From NCBI RefSeq assembly GCF_022458985.1, contig NC_061777.1, positions 8,286,668 through 8,350,667 on the forward strand: a DNA stretch of 64,000 bases. Direction: 5' to 3'. The notes below the pieces were generated by a model. It was not told where the DNA came from and ran no database searches. It worked only from the letters and a program-made list of their open reading frames with translations. Each line of letters opens with the position of its first letter. Position 1 is the first letter of the stretch. Shown here one piece after another: positions 43,443 through 57,400 of this stretch. Source of the stretch: Mugil cephalus (taxonomy: Eukaryota; Chordata; Actinopteri; Mugiliformes; Mugilidae). Position numbers and translations under genes: made by a program.

Positions 43443-46400
43443 TCATTCCACAGTGCAGAAGTTGTCCAGACTGTTCTCTCGGGTCTTGGGAAGCTCATTT
43501 TGTTCCAGTAATCGGTACTGGAAGGAAACACGGTTGACGTAGTTCCCGCTGGACACCAGCCTCACTACCGAGTTATCACAACCAATCTTCATCTGGGCTG
43601 AAAGACCACAAGGAGGCCAAAGAGAAAAACAGACACATTACACTGGAGCATTCTTGTTCTCCAGCCAACACCTTTTAGCCTGGTTATGTATATGCCGGAC
43701 TAATAGTTGTTATTCATCTAATTTAATGCTTTTTGTTCTGTACATTTGTTCGCACAACACTAATTCCTTACATAATATAGAGTACTAAAGTACATAATAG
43801 TAATAGTACATAAAAATTCAAAATAAGAGACCTGCTTAGTCAATACAGTTTTATGGGGTTAGAAAAAAGGTGTTGAATCAGTATTTGCTGTGATCTGTAA
43901 TGTCAAAATACAAATATTTGATTTGAATTGCAAATATTTAGCGATTCAACATGTGTGGTGGTAGTATTTTGAAGGATTCACCTACAGGATAATTATCTAT
44001 CATAATACTAATGCAGTCTGAGGTGTTTCTCCTCATGAGAAGACCCTCCTGCCCCAACACTGTGGTGGTGACATCAATGATTTAGAGTTTGGGGTCCTAA
44101 CAAGATGCTGACTTATAATTCTGAGCACAATAACATAGTAAATCAGAGGGTTTAAGCTCAGTGTAAAGTAGTGGATTTCAGATTTCCACAGATTCACACT
44201 GGATCGGTGCAGACTCACCGAGCCCACTGAGGGAGAAACAGAGGTCGGCCACGGGAAACATCTTAGAGGTGTCCACCCCATTCCCTCCCAGCAGCTCCAC
44301 GTAGTCTCCTGAACCTGAACAGCCGGACCAAACCTGTCTCTGTAAAAAAAAAAAAAGAGGCAGATGTAAACCAATGGTCCAACAGGTCCCAGTTTGAGTT
44401 TGCCGTAACATGCACGATGATGTCAGTCAGACAGAGTTAATATATGCCGTCCAACTGTCATTACATTACGTGCTTGCAATGCTGGCTACGTATGCAACAT
44501 CCGAGACATAGTGAGTTGCTTACACCGAGGCTGACAGTTTAGCAATCTCACGGTCGGGTTTATAATGTAGGAAATTATATAAATAATAAAAGGAGAAAGC
44601 CATCGGGAAATCAACCATTTCAAGGTAGTAGAAAGAAGTGTAAAACTTTCAAACATGCAAATTGCTTCACTTGACTTTGGAACACTCAATATTTTCTTTA
44701 TAATTTGAGTAGAAATAAGAGGTTGTTTTATTTGGCTTACTCTGTAATCACAATCTATCATGTTGTCAGCAGTCTGGCGGCCGATGTCTGATGAGCTGCC
44801 AGCATTACTCTGGACCCATCAAGTTTTCTCTTTCATGAACATTAGTTGCACTTCTGCCCTTTTAATAGTTTTATTTATTCTTTCTTTAAACACTTGCTGT
44901 ATTTTCCTAGCCCCTCGTTTATATGATTTAGAAAGCTCTATTTTCTTTGTAGTTATTCATACGTGAGTCCAACACATTAAGCAACATAATCACTCTTTTG
45001 GGGGTGGTTTAAGTTGAATTTTCACCTCATTTCAGTTCGTTTTTGGGTCCACGAAGGCCCTCGAGGGAAATGTTGCACTCTTCAGCTGCTAAATGCTCCA
45101 CCGTGCTCAAAGGCTTATTGATCCCTGTCTGCTGTAGACATTAGAAACTCAAATCCACGAGCACTCAATCTTTGTTTTTTTTCCTATAGAAGCTGACTGA
45201 AGCCCTTACATAGTACGTTATTAAAGTTATTATCCACCCACACAAATCTTTTCATTTCCCTTAAGTTGCCCTTCAGCCACAAAGGTCTGGTTAGATTTTG
45301 TTGCACCTGAGCAGAAGTGATGGCAGCTGAATCCCTCAGAGCAGCAGTGCAGTTGGGCAGCCCATTTGCCAAACACAACAGTGATTTTGGACGACCCCTC
45401 TGAAACCCTGTATTATTTTCAATGACAACATTTTCAGAAAATTCACTGCCAGTTTTCTCCAGCCAACAGTACGATGTTACTGGAATATGGTGAATATATA
45501 AGGTTAATCCAGGGCAAATAAAACTAACTTGTTGAAGGAATATACTGACATTTGGCAAAATACGAGAGTCCAGTGGAGCAGGAGATGAAGCAGAGCAGCT
45601 GGGTCGGGTTGAAAAAATATAGATTCTAATCTTTGCACTAAAGCATTCTAACAAACACGACAATATAACATCATAGTTAGAGTTGCTCCGTATTGGCTCC
45701 TGGTGGGTGAACTTTGGTCCATTTGTGCAGATCTAGCCTCTTTCCTCGTTTTCAAGTTTTTGCACTGAAACAACGGCATTTCCTGGCTGTAGCTTCATAT
45801 TTATCACACAGACAGGAGAACGGTATGGATTTTTCTGGGGTAAACCGTATGAACAAAGGTTCTTTTGATTATGGAAAGGTGGAGAAATCTAACAGGAAAA
45901 TGCATAAAGCCACGTTTTCATGGAAACATATAAATTTGAACATCTAATACTCATAACTTTGTCTGAGTTCTAATTTAAATTTAAGGGCCCCTAATAAACC
46001 AGACATGATCCAGGTGATTCTGTGTTTTCATTTATTTTAGATTTATTTTTTTTTGACATTAACAATTAGACCAAGTTTCATATGATTTGCATTGCGTGGA
46101 CAAACATTAGGAAATCTCCTTACTGGCTTACGAGAACATCACTGTCTCTCAACTACATTTAAAGACGGATTCAAAACATAATTTTATCTCTGTCTATTTC
46201 TAGAAGAGCTTCTGCGTGTCTGTCTGTCTGCGTTCATGTGTCTTACCTGTGGACTGAGCTCATTGGTCTTGGCCTGCCCCAGGCTGAGTTCCGTCAGTTG
46301 GATCTCCACGGGGTAGATGACGGAGAAGCTGCAGTTCTTGTGCTGATGTGGCATCACCATGGTGAAGCTGCCCTCTGGACTCTGAGACATGATGTTGCAG

Positions 46401-49400
46401 GCTGCGCGCAGAATCACACAAGACACGCGCACACGCGTGCGGAGAAGGTTTCGAATTAGCAGCTCGCCATCACCTGAGAAACTCATTATTGACACCTCGC
46501 GTCGCAAATTGGACATAATCAAGGGTGACGGCAGGGGAAGGGACAGAATCAGGGCTAAGCATGGAAATCCAATTCCAGTTCTGATGACAAAGATCAGAAA
46601 AATAATGAAATTTGAATTGATATCAGTGCGGGAGGCAAGATAGGCGCCAAGAGGAGTCGGAATACTTTACTCCTGCGGGCGTGTTGTTCACTTAGAAACA
46701 TTTATGTGGTAAAGAAAAGTCATGCTGGTCAAAGATTTTATCCATTATGTAGTATTTGAAAGAAAGATTAATTACTTTTAACATTATTGTATTGATTAAA
46801 AGGTGCTCTTTAACTTTTAGCAATGCTGTATTGTAAGCTTTTTGCAAAATAAGGTGAAATATTTGGTTGAGAAAGGTTTGCACATGTTAAAACACGTTAA
46901 ATGTTCATGATTATTAGATCTTTACATGCAAAGATATATGGAGATGTTTTTTTTTTTACCCATTTGACACAGCAGAAGCTTTGATAAGAATAAAAGTCAG
47001 TGGTTGCAGACAACTGTTGTTAATGGTCAATATATCCATAAAACTTCTCACTCTCACATCTGGGATTCACGCCGCTTACCTATAGATAATCCATCCAAAC
47101 TCTCCTTCCTTGTGTCAGGGGGGGCTTCCTTTGTCTGTCTTTGTGCTAGTGCCAGACAGTGATTGTTATGTTGCTTGACACAGTGTTAACACTGTGTTTG
47201 TCAAGCAGCTGGAAAACAGGTGCATCCCTCTCATTCAATCTCTTCACGTCGCCCTCGGCCTTGATTAATGCTCGACCGAGCACAAACATCCAGGAAGAAC
47301 ACACATGCATGCACACAAGCGAGGACCACAGCCCCCATTCTAAAGCACATATAAGAGTAAACAAGACAAATCTGATTTAGATGTCAGGCCTTGGTCCTTA
47401 TTTACTTTGTTGTTTACAATTTACAGTTACTTTTTTATTTTTATTTTTTATGGATGTTTTTCTATTTCGCTTTCAGACTTTCATAAATTGACTTTAAGGA
47501 CGTGGAGCAGGACTCACGGAAAGGATTGTGCAGTTTTTTTACGACGAGTGTGAAGCCGCTGTCAGGGTTGTGAATGCGAAAGAAGATCATGGCGACATTC
47601 TGAGAGGAGCGGCTGGAGGATCCCGGGGCTGCGGAGGAGCAGTAGTCCGTGTAGCGCTGGTGCGGCGGGAGAGGATGGTCCTGACTGCTGGGGAACTTCT
47701 CTCCCTTCAAAACCCAGCCGTCAAATATCTAACACGTGATGTGGAGAGAATATGAAACATCAGTCGTTACAAACTCCAACTAAAAATGCAGCTTCTTCAT
47801 TTCTTTCAAACTGACAAAAAAAAGGGCAATTGCTAAAAATAAGCATCACTTTAAAGTTGTGACTTTTCCTCTTTACGTAAAGTTGGATGTGAAGAGATGA
47901 TGATAAATAAACTGGAGGAATATATGGTTGTTGGCTTGAAATAAATAGAAAGAGAACATCTGGTGTATTGTTTAAAGAAGGACTTGATCGATGCGCCGCT
48001 CTTGCATAAATCCTGATTTAGTTGAAGCAACATGTTTCACTTCAGCTGTTTAATCTATGGCTATTAGCCGAATGTGTGTTACATCACCATGTTCACTGTT
48101 GCGTTGTGACTCATATTTAATTACCAGCATAATCCAACATGAATTTTCTTCTATAAATAGGATGTAAATCTCCTTTAAACAGACATTGACAGTGGGTGCT
48201 GTTGTGTTGATCGTATTTGTCCTGTTTAAAGGGATGCGTGCAAGTCAAACACAGCTGCCTTTCGGTTCTAGTCCACACCTCGACTCATCCTTCACATCCA
48301 GTCAGTGTCACAAGATCCGTCCCTGCTCTTTCCCTCTTTCTGCTCTTTCTGTCATGCCTTTTTATCACTTTGGCCCACATGAACTGAAACTGCCATGTAA
48401 CTGGCAGGCTTGGCTTCAGAACTTAAGCCGTCTCTTCCCACACTTGCTCTGGGAGATGTGACCAATGCAAAGAGAGGATCCAGTGTGGCCTAAACCGTCT
48501 TTGGCATCATTTTAATCAAGCCGGAGTAAAAGAATTCAGAGTTTAAAACAGCCCCGAACGTCCTGTCCTCAGTTTGCTGAGGGGCTGAGGATGCGTGGGG
48601 GTTGTTTTTTGGTGACTGGGCCAACCTTTATGAAGTCTCCAGCGCTGCAGTCGATACTGACGTCAGACAGCTCCAGACTGATGACTTCACTGGGCTCAGC
48701 GATGATGAAAGCAGCGCAGGCCAGCTGTGGCCGAGACGCCGTGAAGGTGAAGTAGCCGTCAGTGGCCAGCATGTCCAAGCACCCTGCAAACCACACGCAC
48801 TGTGTCATGTTTCCATCACTTCAGACGTCATTACATTGTCTTACATCTATTTCCTCTAGACACAGGTAGCATAACATTTCCTGTCAAATTCTAACCATAT
48901 AACCTTCAAGCCTTGTATTTCATTATGAAGCAGTTTTTATCAATAAAAGTGAGGGAAGCACACAAATGCACTCATTATTTGTTTGACTTTGAAAGGATTC
49001 AGAAAATAAAACTGATTTTAGTTTAATCTCAAAGATGCTAATGAACTTAAGTGTGATGTAATAAGATTTATTCAAATGTAAAAAGCAAGAGGTGTGTGCA
49101 GATAAAGCTGTTTGCATGGATTCACTATCTGTTCTACTTACAATTCATGGCCACTTTTTTATTGCAATGAACAAGCCTCAACTGTGGTTAATTACAGTAG
49201 CATCATTAATAATAACGTGAACGATATTCCGTAGACAGTGTTAATGAATTAAGTCATTGCTGAAATCAGTTCTTACTGAGAGGTCGACGGAAAATAAAAT
49301 CTTCTGATTCTCTTTTCTGGGCCAAAGTGAGCAGAGAATACAATCCATCTGACGCCTCGTTGTCCTGGATGAAACGTGACAGAAACATACGTCAAATTTT

Positions 49401-49577
49401 AGCTGAGCTCGCCAAAAAAAAAAAAAAAACTTTACAGACTGAGCTAATCAATAATTCCACTTTGTCTCAGTTTAACTAGAGTAAGTTAATCCGTACCTCA
49501 ATGTAGCGACTGAGCCCCATCCTTGACGAGAGGGAGATCAGAAAGAGGAACAGCTGTGTGCGCAGAGCCACCGACAT
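43443..49577 (-). CDS. CRHBP: corticotropin-releasing hormone-binding protein, complete
   Basis: Secreted glycoprotein that binds and neutralises CRH and urocortins in brain and pituitary. Exons in transcript order: 49577-49497, 49364-49277, 48783-48626, 47728-47518, 46401-46247, 44333-44219, 43597-43443; 963 bp, 320 residues (human 322). Residues 1-20 or so are a signal peptide (MSVALRTQLFLFLISLS). Diagnostic blocks are RRPLRCLDML, GYFTFTASRPQLACAAF, SIDCSAGDFIK, FDGWVLKGEKFPSSQDHPLP, SSQNVAMIFFRIH, PHQHKNCSFSVIYPV, GDYVELLGG and IGCDNSVVRLVSSG. All ten cysteines that form five disulphides in the family are kept, as is the RCLD segment tied to ligand binding. KNCS is a possible N-glycosylation site. 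All introns are GT-AG; the donor after 48626 is GTTGGC. A TATA box lies upstream and a (CA)n tract sits in the 3' UTR. Confidence 0.96.
47173..47206. repeat. near-perfect palindrome in CRHBP intron 4
   Basis: A 34-bp stretch with centre CAGTGTTAACACTG and outer arms GCTTGACA / TGTCAAGC, interrupted only by two extra bases on one side. It could form a cruciform or bind a dimeric factor. Confidence 0.6.
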
Positions 49578-49650
49578 GCTGAAGTGCGTCTCTGGAGAAG
49601 TGTTTCCTGAAGCGAAGGGGGGAATAACGGCGCAGTCTGCGAGGTGGCAG

Positions 49651-49658
49651 CTTTTATA
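49651..49658 (-). promoter_or_regulatory. TATA box of CRHBP
   Basis: On the minus strand, TATAAAAG about 75-80 bases upstream of the CRHBP start codon, placing the start site near 49620-49625. The flank is GC-richer than the surrounding DNA. Confidence 0.65.
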
Positions 49659-49910
49659 GCAGCACAGACAGACAGGCCCACATAGAGAGTCACTGAAAAA
49701 ACACTGATCCGACTCCTAATGACTTTCATCATGTGTGAATATCATATTACGCCTGACAGGGTAGAATAACTCCGCAAGACTTCGAATAGATTCAATTAAA
49801 AGTGTCCTACTGTGAACATGACACATGCTAAGTGGTGATTACTTATAATGGACAATGATCATGACATTGGACAGTGACCAAAAACAAACATTTAAACCTC
49901 TCAGCTGTGT

Positions 49911-50044
<134 letters not shown>

Positions 50045-51340
50045 TTAGAGTTGAAATTAAACAACTAAGATGCACGTGAAGAGCAGACTTCACATTCTTC
50101 CTTCATAGGCAATGACTGCCTGAAGTCTGGGACCCATGGACATCACCAAACACTGGGTTTCCTCCTTTGTGATGGTTTGCCAGACCGTTACTGCAGCTGT
50201 CTCCAGTTGTTGCTAGTTTGTGGGTATTTCTGCCCTAAGTTCTGTCTTAAGCAAGTACAATGCATGCTCGAATCGGGTTGAGATCTTGTGGACTGACTCA
50301 GATATTGCAGAATATTCCACTTCTTAGTCTTAATAAACTCCTGGGTTGCTTTTACTGTACGTTTTGGGTCATTGCCCATTGGCACTGTGAAGCACTGTCT
50401 TATAAACTTTGCTGCATTTGGCTGAATCTCAGCAGAAAATATATCCTATACACTTGAGAATTCATCCACTGTCTTCTGTCACATCATCAGTAAAACACTA
50501 GTGACCCAGTGCCATTGGAAGCCGTGCATGCCCATGCCATTACACTGCGTCCTCCAAGTTTTACAGGTGATGTGTAGTGCTTCGGATCATCAATAGTTTC
50601 AAGCCTTCTGCATACTTCTCTCTTCTCATCATTCTGTGTCTTTGCCCAAATAATGCCGTCGTAGAACTGGGTTGGTGTCTTTTGGTGTTTTCTGACAAAG
50701 TCTAACTTTCTAAATTCTATTTTTGAGGCTGATTGATGGTTTGCTCCTTGTGGTGAACCCTCCGTTTGTAGACAGATACCGATGCACCTAATTCCTAGAT
50801 AGTGTTCTTCACTTGGGTGGATGCTGTGAAAGGGTCTTTCTTCACCATGCAAAGGATCTTTCCATAATCCACCACTGTTGTCTTCCTTGAATGTCCAGGC
50901 CTTTTCGAGTTCCCGAGTTCACCATTGCGCTCTTTTTTTTTTTCTCAGAATGTACCAAACTGATGATTTGGGCACTCCTAGCATTTCTGCTGATGGTCTT
51001 TTATACTGAGAAGCATTATCACTGAGATCTCATTTGACCAGATGTTGTGGGTTCACAGCATCAGCTTCTAAATGCAAATGCCACATCGACAATCAACTCC
51101 AGACCTTTTACCTCCTTAAATGATGAAGAATTAATGAGGGAATAGTCCATGCAGCCCATGTCATAGCTTTTGGGTCCAATTACTTTTGGTCCTTTGAAAA
51201 AGAGGCAGCTACATATTAAAGAGCTTTAATTCCCAAACCGTTTCTCCAAATTGGATATAAATACCCTCAAATTATAGCTGGGATTCTGCACTTTAAAGCC
51301 ATATTGTATATCTGTTTCTTTTATGAGGGATTAAATGCTA
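50045..51340 (-). mobile_element. decayed Tc1-like transposon, copy 1
   Basis: On the minus strand broken transposase pieces are readable: DFVRKHQKTPTQFYDGIIWA and VKLGGRSVMAWACTASNGTG, matching the Tc1 blocks His-x6-Trp and Val-Lys-x-Gly-Gly-Gly-Ser-x-Met-x-Trp-Gly. Stops and frame shifts make it non-functional. One end has CCAATTACTTTTGGTCC. It is homologous to 56720-57400. Confidence 0.65.
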
Positions 51341-54300
51341 AAACAAAGTCAACGCTTCAGGCTCCACCAGGCATCCAAATCAAAAACTTGTTTGGAGCTG
51401 GAGGCCAGTGGGAGGTCAGGAATTGGGGAGAGGCTGGTTGCTGCAAGTTTGCATCTTAAATCAGAGAAAATACTGACTTGGAAAAAACTCTCTGGTATCA
51501 TACCTCTTCTGAGAAAGACAAAATGGAGTTGCCAAAATGCATCTGATTTCACTCTAGGGTCAGTGACTTGCAGTCTTTACATACAGCAGATCTGATTCAC
51601 TGTGCTGGTCACTGACATGGGCAGGACAGAGTATACTAAATCTAAATTATGAATAAAAGATGTGATTTTATGACGCATTTTGCAACACAAGTCTGAAATA
51701 AACGAATCGGTGTCTGAAATCTGTATGTTCTGTAAAACCCCCAGATAATCATGACTGTGACTGTTTTCAGTCATCCAGGTCATTGTATACTCTGGATGAA
51801 TCATGGCTGGCACTGAACCAAAACCTATTCATCACAATGACATCTTTTATTGTCGATGCTCAAATACTAACGTTGGGTTAAATGCTGTCTTTCTTATTCT
51901 GTTCCACCGCACTACAGTTTAGTTTTAATGTGGCTGTAGAGTACAGCAAACTTTGCCTTTGTGCAACAGGGTCGGTTAACACCCAGCTATACTCAACATT
52001 TTTCTGCTTGTTTCTGCTGACCAACCACGTAGCCAGAGAACAACAATAACAGTATTCAAAGTAATGATCTTCCAGCAAAACGAGAACAAAATGTGGAGTG
52101 ACTCATGCAACATATTGTGCAACATGAGAGACCAGTGTAGGTGCAGGAAAAGGGGAAGCAAGAGTCAGTCAGAGCGGGAGAGAGGCTCTGCAGTGTAATT
52201 TGGTTTGCGGTGACGTAGCAAAGTCATTTAGATGAGACTAATCCTGGGTGTCCGTGCTGCCATTGCAAAAGGTCAAACCCAGTTGTAGCTGAGTGTAAGA
52301 GATGATGATCATCCTGTCAGCGCTCATACACACATCTGATGGAACGGCCCCGTCTTTCTCTCATTCATCCGAAATGAAGACGAGAGGCCGCGTTCGCAAT
52401 TATGTTGAGTTAATGGTAGCCGACACTTCCTTGTGGTGACGAAGGTCCGTGAGGCCACACGCGGGACTACAAACAAAACGACAGAAAACAAAACAGTAAT
52501 GAAAGTAATGAATAACATTTAGTCCAACAGCAGCTCGGCCCCTTGTCTTACAATGCTGATGACCTATTCAAGGTGTATTACTTTCATTTAAAAGCCAGTA
52601 GTCAGTGACAATAATTAGTTGCCTTTTTGCTGCGAAGATGTCTGTACCTATTAGCAAGGGCCTTCCTGCTAAAGAGTGTTTTTCTAATGTGAATGACAGC
52701 AGAGGAAAAGGAAAATGTTAGCGAAATGCTACACGATGTGTGTGTATGTGTGTGTTTCATGCTGCTAAGTGCCTGTCCCTTGGCGATTTCACGCAAACGC
52801 TGCGATGAGGTGCTGTGATACATACTGTAATTGTTTGAATCCAATTTATTTAATGAATCGATAGATTTTAATGAACCCCGCAGTCTCGTTCATACTGCTC
52901 CAAATGATGAACGCATATATGAGTTCGCTCAGTGCCGGTCTATTTGCAGAGTTCATCCTCTAATCTAATCTAATATAATCATATCTAACCTCTCTTCCTC
53001 TATTAACATCCCCCTTTAACTTGAAAATCCTGAATGAATGTATGAACATCCTCCGCCGCCCAGAGATGAACTTTCCATGCAAATACGTCACATTGCACAA
53101 ATCAAAACGAAATAAAAAGGCAACAGTGGCCAGAGACAATCAACAGTCACATGAAAAAAACATGAAACCAAGACACAAATATTAAATTAGGTGTTAAAAT
53201 CTGTAGATTCAGTTTGATGGGCAAAGTTAGAAAATGTCCCTGGTGCAACGTGAAATTAAAAATTGAAATTGATTTCAGAAAGCATGAATATTCTAATAAC
53301 ACTAATTCGAATGGAAGTGCCAGTTGCCTCCGCCTCGACTAGACAAAAGACTATAACACCATCTAGTGGCACATGTCGGTACATGTTTGCTAATTTTGTG
53401 TTTCAGGTCTGGAGTTCATTGCGGTGCATAATATGGACACAAATTAGAGTTTTCTATGCAGCTGCAAGTGAGAATCACAAAACATACCTACAGTGTTTGC
53501 AACAGATTCTGCTAATCGTGATTTAGTTAAAGTTCAAAGCAGTTAAGTAAGTTTTAAGGAGTGTGATTTGGGTTTGGATGATTGCCTCAGCTGGCTAGAT
53601 GTGACAGTCGTCCCTGCATGTGGTCAAAGTTAAATGGCAATGATTGTTGACTCCAGACATTAGTGCCTTAACCCTGCCTTATAGCCCAGCATGCTACCTC
53701 CCTCTGCACACCTGCTCCCTGGCGAAGATAGCACATATAGCTAAGTATTTTGCTTAGCAGTTCTCGGTGCGCCGGCTCACTTGGACACACAAGCACACAC
53801 ACACTCTTCGGTTTGCGGATCTGTCTGTCAACGCAGCGGCCCAGCCCCAGCTCTCCTTGCTGCCTGACTGACCCATTCATCTCCTGTGGGGGCTGTAATG
53901 AGTTGACCCTCCCCGTTTGGACCGACCTGACAGAGAGAGATTACTTTAAAGTCTGCATGGATTTTCTTGCTTGTCCCCTCCTCCCCATTCCTCTCCTCTG
54001 AAAATGGTTAATTCAAAGCGCATTAATGAGGAGCGATGGATAACACACTCTTCTTTTAATTACCTTCCAGTGGAGTTCTTCGGGGGAGGTCTGTTGACTC
54101 CCACATGGTGCTGGCCTGTTTGTTTGGGTCGCTTTTCCCAGTTTTTGCAGTTGGTATAAATTATAGCAAAGTCCTTGTGGGTCAGGGATACTGTACAGTA
54201 GGAGAAAAATGACAGGATTCAAAGTAAACCTTTAAAAAAATTTCTCTTGGTTTCAAGTATCTCATTGTACAGTACTGACCTATTATTATTCACAGACAGA

Positions 54301-56719
54301 TTCTGTTAATTATTAATCATACAATAATATAGGTCGAAAGTTCTGTAACCATGCCAATGCATCCTGTACAAACCAGAAAGAGACAAAGGAACATGCCGAG
54401 AAAAATAAATAAATAAATAAATAAAATCTGCTGGGTTTTGCCTGGCGACGCAACAAACACATGATTGATGGTGCATGCAGATGATGAGAATAATTCCACA
54501 TAATAGTATAATTACACAGCGCAATGTGGAATAATTGTTCCAGAGCAGATAGGGACCTCTTTTCCCAAGGCAGACTGGCACAACCAGAGGACAACGCTTG
54601 ATTAGATGACGAGGGAATAAGATCATTGTCTATAAAAAATAACTTCCTGTCTTGGTTTGGTTGACGAGGAAACAGCTGGTGTGAAGTCAAGAAACTGTTA
54701 CATTGCATTTATATTGTATTTGCCTATGCCTACTTTTGTGACTTTATCATGATTCCTGTCCTCGAAGTTCACCCCTTCCTGATTCACAACTGTTTGCACA
54801 GTCACATTCCAGAGCGAAATGGTTTGTATGTGAGAAGAAACCTGTCGGTTTATCATTTTGACTGCTCCATGTCTTTACTGAACATGCTTTTTTTGGCCTG
54901 CAGGCCATGCTGTTCTTGGTTCAAAGCCTCAGGAGGCCTCTATGTGTCAGACAGTGACTTTTCAGCTCATATCTTGTAAATTGTTTGACCACCTCCGACT
55001 AGTATAAAAAAGAGCACCGCACAAAGTGCCCTTTCCCCATTTTGTATGATGCCTTTTATAAATGTGTGTCAGTGTCTGCCCCAAGCTACTATTGGCTATC
55101 ATGGACTACCATTGCGTCCAGGTTTTCATGATATCATAGACTTTTGATTTTTGTGCAGCAGAACCCAGGAAGCCAGAAGAGCCGTTGGTATAAGGAAGCA
55201 TGGGGATACACCCAAACCTAAAAAAAAAAAAAAAATGTTATTGCCATTTAATAGGCAGAGGCAAAGACAAACAAATAAAGAGAATATCTAAAGTTAAAGT
55301 TCCCCTGGTTGAAGTTGCTGTGTGAAATGTGTCTGCTCAGGGAAGGTGGGTGGGCCTTTGACACTCTGTAAATGTGTTCCTTCATCATTCAGCCTCCACT
55401 GTGGTCTAGCCGGTCTTATCCAGCTTAATAAACATTGATTAGTCCACATAATCAATGCACTCAATGACAATGATTCAGTGCGCTGCATAAATGTATTGAC
55501 TGCAATCAGGTATAAACAGCAGCCCTCTTTTTCATGCATTTTCTGCTTTTTTATTAGCTGTGTTTTGATGGGACAATAATTGCGTGAGTCTCCGTGGACT
55601 TAACAGACATATTTCATTAAGTGATGCCGAGATGAGATCAAAACTATTGACCATCTGTCCAGGTTTTATAAATAAAATAAATAAATAATTTTATGAATTA
55701 ATAAAAAAAAAAAAAAAAATCATATCATGTTGAAGTACCCATATTTCACCACAAGGTGGCAATGTTTATCTGATGCTGGCGTCAAACCACTGACAACTCC
55801 GTGCAGCTGAAGTCTCACATCAAATTATATTTTCTTTGTCTTATGAGGTGTGAACTAAACAAACAAACATTTTTTTTTTTTTTTGACATTTCTATGATTT
55901 CAATTTAATTACGATGAGGAGGAAATTAAGAAGAATAACAGTTGGGTATTTTAACCACAGAACTGTCCTGTAATACAAAACAGGTTGAGTCAGCTGCACT
56001 GGGGCTTCACATGTGAAAACAAATCTAGCTTAAAGGAGAGTTTTTGGGGAATACCATAAAACTCATGTCTGCTCCTATAATTTCAAAGAACACTGCCTAA
56101 ATTTGAACATGGTCATGTGAGATATTGTATCGCCTTTCATTAAACAGTTTAATACAAGTAAAAAGTGCAGTAGGAAAACCCCAGCGTGAGGTATGTAACT
56201 TTGCTACCCCAGGCCTCCGTGGCCATGCATGACCAGGTCATGTAATGAATGTTGATAAAGTAGAAAAGCCGGTTTAATCAGGACGGATCACTGTGCAGAG
56301 GTGGAGAATGTCAGAGAGAGCAGGCACAGCTGCTTAGTGAGAAATCCAATATTGACTGTCGGGATAAATGTCCTGCATATTCTCTCATCTGTCCCAGGGG
56401 CCGTGGTATTATGCCTCTCACGTTAGCACCCCTAATTGGATTAAAAATGGCTTGTTATTGGGAGAAAAATGACTGAGAAAACTATCATGATTATTGCCTC
56501 TCAACAATGCTGGCCCCCAGAGCTGAAGACGTGAAGTAATTGTCATGGCTCAGTAAAATGTCAAAATCAGGCAATGCAGTCTGTTCCCAAACAAAAAGTC
56601 GGTTTGATTGATCGCGTTTCAAAACCAAACAAATTTTGACAATGCAGCCACATTCGGCGTCTCATTCATTGCCCTGCTCTGGCACCATAAAGCCAGAAAT
56701 GTCAAATCAAAACCCAGCA
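51341..56719. other. CRHBP-OTP gene desert, left half
   Basis: No gene supported. Complex, TAAT- and TGACT-containing stretches at about 52180-52450, 53640-54140, 55370-55640 and 56380-56710 stand out from AT-rich filler and may be regulatory. (AAAT)n lies at 54402-54425 and poly-A/T runs at 55220, 55705 and 55875. The open frame 54306-54708 on the minus strand has no recognisable protein. Confidence 0.5.
56380..56710. promoter_or_regulatory. candidate conserved non-coding element
   Basis: Unique, balanced sequence with CCTAATTGGATTAAAAATGG and TGAAGTAATTGTCATGG, homeodomain-type TAAT/ATTA cores and a GATTGATCG-like site. It ends just before the second Tc1-like copy. Appearance only; no alignment was possible. 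Confidence 0.3.
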
Positions 56720-57400
56720 CACAGTTATGCCCACATATAATTGGAACAGTGACACATTTTTCATGATTTGGACTCTCCGTGCGACCGTATTAGAGTTGAA
56801 ATTAAACAACTGAGATGCAGTTGAAGAGCAAAATGTTTAGGGATTACAGCTATTTTATACAAAGTCATCTCATTTCAGGGGCTCAAACGTAATGGGACAA
56901 ATTAACGTTATCATAAACAATATGCTAATTTTTAATATGCTGTTGAGAATCCTTAATGAACCCGTGGACATTACCAAACACTGGGCATAAGAGCTTTCAG
57001 CATGTTTCTCTCTTCCCATCATTCTGGTTCAGGTTGATCTTAGTTTCGTTTGTCCAAAGAATATTTTTCCAGAACTGGGGCGGTGTCTTTTTGATGTTTT
57101 TTTTGACAAAGTCTAATCTGTCCTTTCTATTTTTTATTTTTATTTTTATTTTTATTTAAGGCTGATTAATGATTTGCACCTTGTACCATTGAACCCTCTG
57201 TATTTACTCTCATGAAATCTTCTCTATTTGCCAGACTTAGATGCTGATACACCTACGTCCTGGAGAGTGTTCTTCACCTGGGTGGATGTTGTGAAGGGAT
57301 CCTACGATCACCAAACACTGTCGTCTGTTGTCCAGACCTTTTTGAGTTTCCAAGGTCGCCAGTGAGATTTTTACCTAACTGTTGATTTGGCCACTGGACT
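56720..57400 (-). mobile_element. decayed Tc1-like transposon, copy 2
   Basis: Shares with copy 1 the blocks TTAGAGTTGAAATTAAACAA, ATTACCAAACACTGGG, TTGACAAAGTCTAA and GAGAGTGTTCTTCACCTGGG. Starts CACACAGTTATGCCCACATA, which copy 1 lacks. Broken by deletions and a (TTTTA)n tract near 57135. Confidence 0.6.
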
